Shown here one piece after another: positions 1 to 5,244 of a stretch of DNA of 5,353 bases. Every line of letters starts with the position of its first letter. Position 1 is the stretch's first letter. Made by a program: the position numbers and the translations under genes. The notes under the pieces are model-generated. The model was not told where the DNA came from. It searched no databases and was given only the letters and a program-made list of their open reading frames with translations. This DNA comes from Phycisphaerales bacterium (GTDB lineage Bacteria; Planctomycetota; Phycisphaerae; Phycisphaerales; SM1A02): the NCBI GenBank assembly GCA_020427625.1, contig JAGQOI010000006.1, forward strand, positions 1 through 5,353, given 5' to 3'.

Positions 1-1
1 G

Positions 2-859
2 ATCCCCGCCGTCGGCGGCGACGAGGCCTGGGACCCGCGAAGCCCGACGAACCTCGAACTCGCGCGTCGGCTCGAACGGGCGGTCCGCGCAAACGGCGCC
101 GTCCCCGCGACCGTCGCCGTCCTCGACGGCTCGATCCGCATCGGCCTCGATGACGCCGACCTCGCGCGACTCGCCCGCGACGAGAATGCCGCCAAGGCCT
201 CGACCCGGGATCTCGCCGTCGTGCTCGCGACCGGACGGGCGGCCGGCACCACCGTCTCCGCAACCCTCTGCGCCTGTCGACTCACGTCGCCGCCGATCCG
301 CGTGTTCGCGACCGGCGGCATCGGCGGCGTGCATCGCGACTGGGTCACGCATCCCGATGTGTCGACGGACCTCGTCGAACTCGCCCGGACGCGCTGCTGC
401 GTCGTCTCGGCGGGTGCGAAGTCGATCCTCGATCTTCCGGCGACGGTCGAATGTCTCGAGACGCTCGGCGTGCCCGTCATCGGGTACGCGACCGACGACT
501 TCCCGAGGTTTCATGCCGTCGGCACGAATGAACTCTCGACGCCGCTGCGGCTCGATACGCCCCGCCAGATCGCTCTGGCGTGTCGACACCAGTGGGAGAC
601 GCTGGATCTTCGCAGCGGGCTGCTCGTGACGAATCCGGTGCCGATCGCGGCGGCGGTGGACGGGGGCGCGATGGATGCGCAGGTGCGAGCCGCGGACGCG
701 GCCTCCCGGGCGGCGGGCGTGCGTGGACGGGACCGGACTCCGGACGTGCTGGCGCGTCTGGCGGGCGCCTCGGCGGGGCTGCTGGAGGCGAACATCGCGT
801 TGCTGGTCTCGAATGCGTCGCTGGCGGCGTTGATCGCGACGGCGCTGGCAGGCGGCTGA
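2..859 (+). CDS. psuG: Pseudouridine-5'-phosphate glycosidase, 5'-truncated by window edge
   Basis: This cytoplasmic enzyme of the PsuG/IndA family reversibly cleaves the C-C glycosidic bond of pseudouridine 5'-phosphate to uracil and ribose 5-phosphate, a step in pseudouridine breakdown. The window enters the gene in frame and shows 285 codons to a TGA. Fragment residues 32-40 (GAVPATVAV), 102-112 (FATGGIGGVHR) and 137-145 (AGAKSILDL) match family signatures. By alignment from memory with E. coli PsuG, Lys140 is the Schiff-base lysine (E. coli Lys166), Asp123 the metal-binding aspartate (Asp149) and Asn264 the active-site asparagine (Asn289). The catalytic Glu31 equivalent lies just upstream of the window. 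About 38 residues are missing, as family members have about 305. Near the visible start, between the HG(I/M)P turn and the TNLELA helix, there are about 11 extra residues compared with E. coli. The usual partner kinase gene psuK is not in view. No clear terminator follows the stop. Confidence 0.95.
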   Translation: MPAVGGDEAWDPRSPTNLELARRLERAVRANGAVPATVAVLDGSIRIGLDDADLARLARDENAAKASTRDLAVVLATGRAAGTTVSATLCACRLTSPPIRVFATGGIGGVHRDWVTHPDVSTDLVELARTRCCVVSAGAKSILDLPATVECLETLGVPVIGYATDDFPRFHAVGTNELSTPLRLDTPRQIALACRHQWETLDLRSGLLVTNPVPIAAAVDGGAMDAQVRAADAASRAAGVRGRDRTPDVLARLAGASAGLLEANIALLVSNASLAALIATALAGG

Positions 860-945
860 TCGGATGCAAGCCGGCTCCGGATCGGACCGATAGGAGAATG
901 GTGTTCGCCGGGACCGGACGCTTCGATCGGGACCGTTTCGAACGC

Positions 946-974
946 TTGACACCGCTCATGATTCCTGCTGTAGT
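946..974 (+). promoter_or_regulatory. Sigma-70-type extended -10 promoter for rho
   Basis: A perfect -35 box TTGACA (946-951) is followed by a 17-bp spacer and a -10 box TGTAGT (969-974, four of six consensus bases). TGC directly precedes the -10 (966-968), giving an extended -10 element. The expected start of transcription is near 981, about 140 nt ahead of the rho ATG. The element lies in the 263-bp gap after psuG, which suggests rho is transcribed independently. It is assigned by sequence match only. Confidence 0.65.
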
Positions 975-995
975 ACGGTTCGTTCAGGAGCGGCC

Positions 996-1097
996 GTGAC
1001 GACACGGGCTGTGTTGCCTGAACCCCTTTGCAACCGACACCTCCAGCCCATGCGGGCACCTTCCGACGCGGTTCGGCGGGCGTCTCCGGTCGGTTGA
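996..1097 (+). CDS. Candidate 33-codon leader ORF upstream of rho
   Basis: A GTG start at 996 is preceded by AGGAG (986-990) at a 5-nt spacing, the best ribosome binding site on the plus strand of this window. The frame runs 33 codons (beginning MTTRAVLPEP) to TGA at 1095-1097 and stops 25 nt before the rho ATG. The predicted transcript start (about 981) lies only about 15 nt upstream, so the ORF would be the first thing translated on the rho mRNA. Rho itself has only a weak GAAG (1115-1118) ahead of its start. The peptide resembles no family I know and has no hydrophobic segment. By position it parallels the rhoL leader peptide of E. coli, also about 33 residues, but I see no sequence similarity. 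It could act in translation-coupled control of rho. It could also be a chance ORF, as GC-rich DNA yields many. Confidence 0.35.
   Translation: MTTRAVLPEPLCNRHLQPMRAPSDAVRRASPVG
1017..1051 (+). promoter_or_regulatory. C-rich, G-poor rut-like stretch in rho leader
   Basis: By hand count these 35 nt contain 17 C, 4 G, 8 A and 6 T, a marked C>G bias for GC-rich DNA. Such C>G stretches of unstructured RNA are the usual landmark of Rho utilisation sites. It lies inside the candidate leader ORF and downstream of the predicted promoter, where an autoregulatory Rho loading site would be expected. A short hairpin GACGC/GCGTC (1065-1069 with 1080-1084) follows. This is compositional evidence only. Confidence 0.25.
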
Positions 1098-1122
1098 TCT
1101 CTTCTCAGACAATCGAAGACCC

Positions 1123-2250
1123 ATGACGACCCTGAGTGGTATCCTCGAGTTGCAGAACGGCAGCGAGGGTCGCATCCGCCAACTGGATGACGGCCTGGTC
1201 GCAAGGGAAGACGATCCGTTCGTCCCCCTCTCGCTCAACGAACAGTTCCCGTTGCGTCAGGGCCAGCAGGTGACGGTGAACGTCGTCTGCAAGAAGCCGC
1301 GCCGACGCCGGGGGCGCAAGAACCGCAATCCGCGCCCGATCGTCGAGGAGGTCCTGGACATCGAGGGCCTCTCGCCGGAGGACTACGCGAAGCGGAAGCC
1401 CTTCGAGGAACTGACCGCCCTCGACCCGCAGCCCCGGATGAGCCTGGAGTACGAGAACTGCCCGCCGGCCTGCCGGCTCATCGACCTCTTCTGTCCGATC
1501 GGCTACGGCACGCGCGGCCTGATCGTCGCGCCGCCGAAGGCGGGCAAGACGGTCCTCCTCCAGAACATCGCCTTCGGCATCAAGCACTGCCATCCCGACA
1601 TCGAACTGATCGCCCTGCTCATCGACGAGCGCCCGGAGGAGGTCACCGACTTCCGACGCAACGTCCCGGCCCAGGTGCTCGCGTCGTCGAACGACCAGGA
1701 CATCGAGAAGCACCTCGCCCTCGGCATCCTCGCCATCGAACGGGCGAAGCGGATGGTCGAGGCGGGCAAGGACGTCGTCGTGCTGCTCGACTCCATCACC
1801 CGACTCGGACGCGCCTTCAACAACTCGCGGAAGTACGGCAAGGGCGGCCGCACCATGAGCGGCGGCCTCGACTCCCGCGCCCTGGAGGTGCCCAAGCAGC
1901 TCTTCGGTGCCGCCCGCAAGGCGGAGGAGGGCGGGTCCCTGACGATCATCGGCACCTGTCTCGTCGACACCGGCTCGCGCGCCGACCAGATCATCTTCGA
2001 GGAGTTCAAGGGCACCGGCAACATGGAACTCATCCTCGACCGAACCATCGCCGAGCGTCGCCTGTACCCGGCGATCAACCTCGCGGCATCGGGCACGCGC
2101 AAGGAACACCTGCTCATGTCCGAGCAGGAACTCAAGACCGTCACCGCCCTCCGCCGACGCCTCATGAACATGCCGCCGCCGACGCAGATCGAACAACTCG
2201 TCCGGGCGCTCGAACGCTACCCGACGAACGAACTGCTCGTGAAGGGCTGA
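1123..2250 (+). CDS. rho: Transcription termination factor Rho, short form
   Basis: Rho is a homohexameric RNA-dependent ATPase/helicase that loads on nascent RNA and ends transcription. The 375 residues align with E. coli Rho (419 aa) from about its residue 48. Residues 1-56 are the cold-shock-like primary RNA-binding domain and residues 57-71 a strongly basic linker (10 of 15 are Lys/Arg). The RecA-type ATPase fold then runs to the C-terminus. Walker A is APPKAGKT (136-143), the catalytic glutamate Glu169 (E. coli Glu211), Walker B Asp223 (Asp265) and the arginine finger Arg326 (Arg366). The Q-loop (about 234-250) is two residues longer than in E. coli, and the R-loop Lys326 equivalent is Arg286. 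Bicyclomycin-contact residues Asp168, Ser224, Arg227, Lys296 and Arg326 are kept. Oddities: the SAP-like Rho_N domain is absent, and no aromatic residue occurs before Phe33, so the GFGF motif of the primary site is lost. The start is firm: the frame is closed by TGA at 997-999 with no other ATG, GTG or TTG between. The ribosome binding site is weak (GAAG). Confidence 0.97.
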   Translation: MTTLSGILELQNGSEGRIRQLDDGLVAREDDPFVPLSLNEQFPLRQGQQVTVNVVCKKPRRRRGRKNRNPRPIVEEVLDIEGLSPEDYAKRKPFEELTALDPQPRMSLEYENCPPACRLIDLFCPIGYGTRGLIVAPPKAGKTVLLQNIAFGIKHCHPDIELIALLIDERPEEVTDFRRNVPAQVLASSNDQDIEKHLALGILAIERAKRMVEAGKDVVVLLDSITRLGRAFNNSRKYGKGGRTMSGGLDSRALEVPKQLFGAARKAEEGGSLTIIGTCLVDTGSRADQIIFEEFKGTGNMELILDRTIAERRLYPAINLAASGTRKEHLLMSEQELKTVTALRRRLMNMPPPTQIEQLVRALERYPTNELLVKG

Positions 2251-2382
2251 CGCCGCGCGCGAGCGCGATCGACACCCCGCCCCGGTGGTTCCCGCGATCA
2301 CCCGACCCGGGATCCGCGCTGCCTCTCCCCCCCTCGGGGTCGTATCTCTGCGCCCGGCGGCCGGTGCGTCGCGGCACGAGAA

Positions 2383-2415
2383 ACGGGCTGCGATACGTGT
2401 CGTATCGCAGCCCGT
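2383..2415. terminator. Perfect 15-bp hairpin between convergent genes, intrinsic terminator
   Basis: ACGGGCTGCGATACG (2383-2397), loop TGT, then the exact reverse complement (2401-2415). The stem is perfect over 15 bp. Read on the minus strand, 55 nt after the protease stop, the stem is followed by TTTCTCGT, a short U-rich tail, so it fits an intrinsic terminator of the protease gene. Read on the plus strand, about 130 nt after the rho stop, the following bases (GGGTCATTG) have no U tract, so termination of rho there is less certain. Position between convergent genes suits a shared terminator. The rest of the 219-bp gap shows only short GC-rich palindromes and a run of seven C (2327-2333). 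Confidence 0.75.
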
Positions 2416-2469
2416 GGGTCATTGATCAGGTGGACGATTCCCGCGGCCGGGACGGTCCGGTGTCGGGGA

Positions 2470-4791
2470 TCAGCAGTCGCCCCAGTTGCCGAGGAGGATG
2501 GCGAGGTCGGCGGCGCCGACGGTGCCGTCCTTGTCGAGGTCGGCCTGCGGATCGTTCGTGCCCCAGGCGCCGAGGAGGATCGCAAGGTCGCCGGGCCCGG
2601 TGGTCTCATCGCCGTCGAGGTCGGTCGGGCAGTCGACGACGACGGTGCAGGACACGCTGACGGTGCCCGAACCGGTGGCTCCGCTCGCGCTGCCGATGCG
2701 GATGAGGTAGGGCAGGCCCTCGATGCCGTCGAAGGTCATCGACGACGTGCCGCCGGCGCAGTCCGTGCCGTCGTCGTTGCATCCGGCGATGAACGCGTTG
2801 CTCGGCGGGCAGGAGCCGTTGTCGAGGTACGCCGCGAGACGGGTATCGAAGTCGGCCGCGCCGCAGGTGGAGACGGTCACGACGCCGCTGCAATCGGGCG
2901 TGTAGTTGAACCACACGTCGTTCTGGATGGCGAGGCCGGTGCCTTCATCGCAGGATGCCGGGAGGTCGAGTCCGTCGGTGGTCGTTCCGTCGGTCGAGAA
3001 CGCGGCATTGTCATTGAGGAAGGTCGCGTTCGCGCAGTCGTTGTTCCCGGGCGCCGGCTCGGGGACGTCGACGCGCACGTCGTCGACGTACCAGTTCGTG
3101 CTGCTGCCGCTGACGAGGGCCTGGAAGCGGAGTCGGAACTCGCTGTGGTATCCGTTGCCGGGCATGGGGACGCTGAAGAACTCGAAGTTCGACATGTCGT
3201 TGCCGTCGGACGTGATGGTCGTGACGTTGACCCAGTCGTCGGTCGCGGCCCAATAGTCGACCTTGAGCTGCTCACCGGCGTTGACGCCGATCGCTTCGTA
3301 CCAGAACGAGATGGTGTAGCCGCTCTGGCCGTTCATCTGGATCTCGTTGGTGCGGATGTCATCGAATCCGAAGTCACCGAAGCCCTTGTTGAGTCGGAGC
3401 GAGCGCGTGCCGCTCGGCTCGTTCTCGGCGTTCGTCGAGATCTGCGCGCCGCGGTTGTAGATCCAGTCGACGGGTTGGAGGGAGTTGTCCTCGAAGTCGT
3501 CGAAGAACGGCGGCGGGACGCTGTCCACGCCGGGGGTGAGGCAGTTACGGGTGTTGCGGAACGCCTCGATGATGTTCTGCGAGGAGGTGCCGAACTTGAG
3601 GTTGGCGCCGGACACGCCGCCGCAGCCGCCGTTCGCGGAGCACATGATGTGGCAGCCGCTGCCGGAGCAGTGCGGCGAGTTCCAGTTGTGTCCGAGTTCG
3701 TGCGACGACAGCGAGACGCGGAGGTTGAGGTTCGTCGTGTAGCGGGACTCGACGATGCTGTAGGCGAGGCTGTTCGACGCGCTGCAATCGAAGCCGGACT
3801 CGTTGCACACGGTGCCGATCCAGGCGAGTCCGATCGTCGTGCCGCTGAGGTTCTTGCCGGTGAAGAGCTGGGCGACGTCGCGGGCGATCGAGTTCTCCGG
3901 CGCGGAGTTCCACTGGTTGCGGAACTCGCAGAGCAGACCCTCGGCGGTGAACTGGGTGTACGGGTCGGGCTCGGCCGTCCGGACGATGATCGTCGTCACC
4001 TCGTAGCTGATGTCGACGTCGCGTTCGTACACGACCTCGGTCACCATGAGGATGTTCTCGATGTCCGAGACGGTGTTGTTCACGGACCCGCCGTTGACGC
4101 TCAGGAAGTTCGTGTCGGCATCGCAGGCGATCTCGCAGATCTCGTCGCCCGCATCGGCCACGCCGCCCTGCGCCGGTGCCTTGCTGCCGTCGCCGGGTTC
4201 GCCGACCTGCCAGGCTCCGTCGTCGGTGACGCCGCAGCCGTGGATGCCGTCGTGGCGCGTCTGCTCCGTCGCGTAGACGACGTGCGCCATGCCCGTGGGA
4301 TCCGAGCCCGGGACGAGTTCGTTGACGGGCTGCACGAAGTACTGCATCTCGTCCAGCAGGATCATCGCGTGCAGTTGGCCGTCGAGGAGCGAACCCGCGA
4401 CCTCGGAGCCGGGCACGCCGTCGACCTGGCCACGCACGGTGCGCGGCGCGCCGACCTCGTAGGGGTAGAGATGACCGTCCGCTTCCTGCACGAGCACCTG
4501 GAACTTCGAGGAACGCATCGAGTAGGGGCTGAGATGGAGCACCACCGGCACGCCGTCCAGCGACAGCGCGACGTCGAACGGCGCGTCCGAGGTCGCCGGC
4601 AGCGCCAGGGCCTGGAGGCTGTAGTCGGCGAGCGACTCGATGTTCGGACGCGTCGCCGGCGCGGCGACCCGCGCGCGCGGCGCGGACGCAAACGCGGCCT
4701 CATTCGCGGCGCCGATCCACGTCGCCGCGACCAGACCGCACATCACCGTCCCGCTCGCAAGCAGGGCCGTACTTCCCATTCGGTTGATCAT
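2470..4791 (-). CDS. Secreted ADAM/reprolysin-like (M12B) zinc metalloprotease with MAM-like, PPC-like and dockerin-like domains
   Basis: A 773-residue secreted endopeptidase of the metzincin clan. Residues 1-37 form a signal peptide (short Arg-containing head, hydrophobic stretch 9-28, likely cut after AxA at 35-37). Residues 38 to about 210 are a propeptide with HGCGVTDD (184-191), whose Cys186 matches the ADAM/snake-venom cysteine switch PKMCGVT and should hold the enzyme latent. The catalytic domain (about 215-418) carries DVAQLFTGK (305-313), the zinc site HELGHNWNSPHC (364-375; ligands His364, His368, His374, base Glu365) and the Met-turn HIMC (381-384). Asn371 stands where metzincins usually have Gly. 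Residues about 429-575 resemble a MAM/jelly-roll carbohydrate- or adhesion-type domain ending in WYVDDVRVD. Residues 583-716 resemble a PPC domain opened by NNDCANAT. Residues 724-771 are two dockerin-like calcium loops, and the protein ends GDC. The ATG at 4791 is chosen for its AAAGG ribosome binding site at 8 nt. Substrate unknown. Confidence 0.9.
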   Translation of the reverse strand: MINRMGSTALLASGTVMCGLVAATWIGAANEAAFASAPRARVAAPATRPNIESLADYSLQALALPATSDAPFDVALSLDGVPVVLHLSPYSMRSSKFQVLVQEADGHLYPYEVGAPRTVRGQVDGVPGSEVAGSLLDGQLHAMILLDEMQYFVQPVNELVPGSDPTGMAHVVYATEQTRHDGIHGCGVTDDGAWQVGEPGDGSKAPAQGGVADAGDEICEIACDADTNFLSVNGGSVNNTVSDIENILMVTEVVYERDVDISYEVTTIIVRTAEPDPYTQFTAEGLLCEFRNQWNSAPENSIARDVAQLFTGKNLSGTTIGLAWIGTVCNESGFDCSASNSLAYSIVESRYTTNLNLRVSLSSHELGHNWNSPHCSGSGCHIMCSANGGCGGVSGANLKFGTSSQNIIEAFRNTRNCLTPGVDSVPPPFFDDFEDNSLQPVDWIYNRGAQISTNAENEPSGTRSLRLNKGFGDFGFDDIRTNEIQMNGQSGYTISFWYEAIGVNAGEQLKVDYWAATDDWVNVTTITSDGNDMSNFEFFSVPMPGNGYHSEFRLRFQALVSGSSTNWYVDDVRVDVPEPAPGNNDCANATFLNDNAAFSTDGTTTDGLDLPASCDEGTGLAIQNDVWFNYTPDCSGVVTVSTCGAADFDTRLAAYLDNGSCPPSNAFIAGCNDDGTDCAGGTSSMTFDGIEGLPYLIRIGSASGATGSGTVSVSCTVVVDCPTDLDGDETTGPGDLAILLGAWGTNDPQADLDKDGTVGAADLAILLGNWGDC
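2479..2622 (-). repeat. Two dockerin type I-like EF-hand repeats in protease C-terminus
   Basis: Two copies of a 21-residue unit (residues 724-744 and 751-771) at an 81-bp period. Each has a calcium loop (DLDGDETTGPGD and DLDKDGTVGAAD) with ligands at loop positions 1, 3, 5, 7 and 12, followed by the helix LAILLGxWG. DNA identity is visible at 2481-2499 and 2562-2580 (16 of 19 bases by eye). Copy one has Glu at loop position 6 where Gly is usual. In clostridia dockerins bind cohesins of cellulosomes. In planctomycetes such tails are common on non-cellulosomal exported proteins, where they may serve cell-surface or matrix attachment; that role is inference. Confidence 0.8.
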
Positions 4792-5011
4792 TCACACTGC
4801 CTTTCTCGTTGAACTCTGAACGCATCGTGCCGTCGCCCCCCCCTGAGCGATGGCAACTTCTCCGCCCGCGCGACGCCGGCGTGCGGCCGGGACACCCATC
4901 CCTGTTCGACACCTTCAGCGTCGTCGGGTTCTCTGGATGACACCAACTTCGGCAGTGCGTACACCGATGGTGCGACAAGCCCCCTCTCCAGGCCGCGCGC
5001 ACGCAAAGCTC
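4792..5011 (-). other. Long untranslated leader of the protease transcript
   Basis: About 220 nt lie between the predicted transcript start and the protease ATG. I recognise no riboswitch class or convincing leader peptide here. Visible details are a run of eight G on the mRNA (C4836-C4843 on the plus strand) about 45-52 nt before the start codon, GAAGTTG twice (4944-4950 and 4854-4860), and GGTGTC occurring several times. A short overlapping frame begins with ATG at 4825-4823 and runs out of frame into the protease gene. Open frames on the plus strand over this stretch have basic, proline-rich random-looking products. Its function, if any, is unknown. Confidence 0.4.
4800..4807 (-). promoter_or_regulatory. 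Ribosome binding site of the protease gene
   Basis: The minus strand reads GAGAAAGG and then eight bases to the ATG at 4791. AAAGG pairs with the 3' end of 16S rRNA at normal spacing. This favours Met1 over the alternative Met5, which would be 12 nt further away. Confidence 0.6.
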
Positions 5012-5017
5012 ACGATG

Positions 5018-5045
5018 ATTCTGACACATCGCCGGCCGATGTCAA
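5018..5045 (-). promoter_or_regulatory. Sigma-70-type extended -10 promoter for the protease gene
   Basis: On the minus strand a perfect -35 TTGACA (5045-5040) is followed by a 16-bp spacer and a -10 CAGAAT (5023-5018, four of six consensus bases). TGT directly precedes the -10 (5026-5024), giving an extended -10. Transcription would start near 5011. The architecture is the same as that of the rho promoter (perfect -35 plus TG-extended, imperfect -10), which supports both calls. Confidence 0.55.
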
Positions 5046-5244
5046 TGCTTCACTCGCCGGACGACCACGCCGCCGCCCGTCACAAGTGCAGCAGAATGGC
5101 CAGTTTGAAGGCGCCAGGCCGCATTCCAGACCCGGCTCGACCACGAAGCGGTCCGATATCCGGGCGTGCGTCGGCCGACCTGGCGCCGGCGCCGGCGGAC
5201 GACCCCGGCGACCGCCGGCAACCCGATCGAGCCGGGCGCGGGAC

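Noticed and set aside
1..6. GATC at the left edge and two GTCGAC sites near the right edge, suggesting cloning junctions.
   Set aside because: Short restriction-type words are expected by chance in GC-rich DNA. psuG is in frame from the first bases, with no vector-like sequence.
1105..2301. A 398-codon minus-strand open frame opposite rho.
   Set aside because: It is in the same mirror codon register. The rho strand carries unmistakable Walker and Q-loop motifs, and the antisense product is low-complexity Arg/Glu/Asp/Val/Leu sequence.
4732..4746. Possible lipobox around Cys18 (GTVMCG) in the protease signal peptide.
   Set aside because: The -3 residue is Thr and the -1 residue is Met, which does not fit [LVI][ASTVI][GAS]C. 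An AxA signal peptidase I site at 35-37 fits better.
2422..4812. A 796-codon plus-strand open frame covering the whole protease gene, longer than the gene itself.
   Set aside because: It is in exact codon register with the minus-strand gene. It stays open because that gene avoids TTA, CTA and TCA codons, as GC-rich genes do. The product is a Val/Ala/Arg/Asp-rich string with no domain, whereas the minus strand has clear protease motifs.
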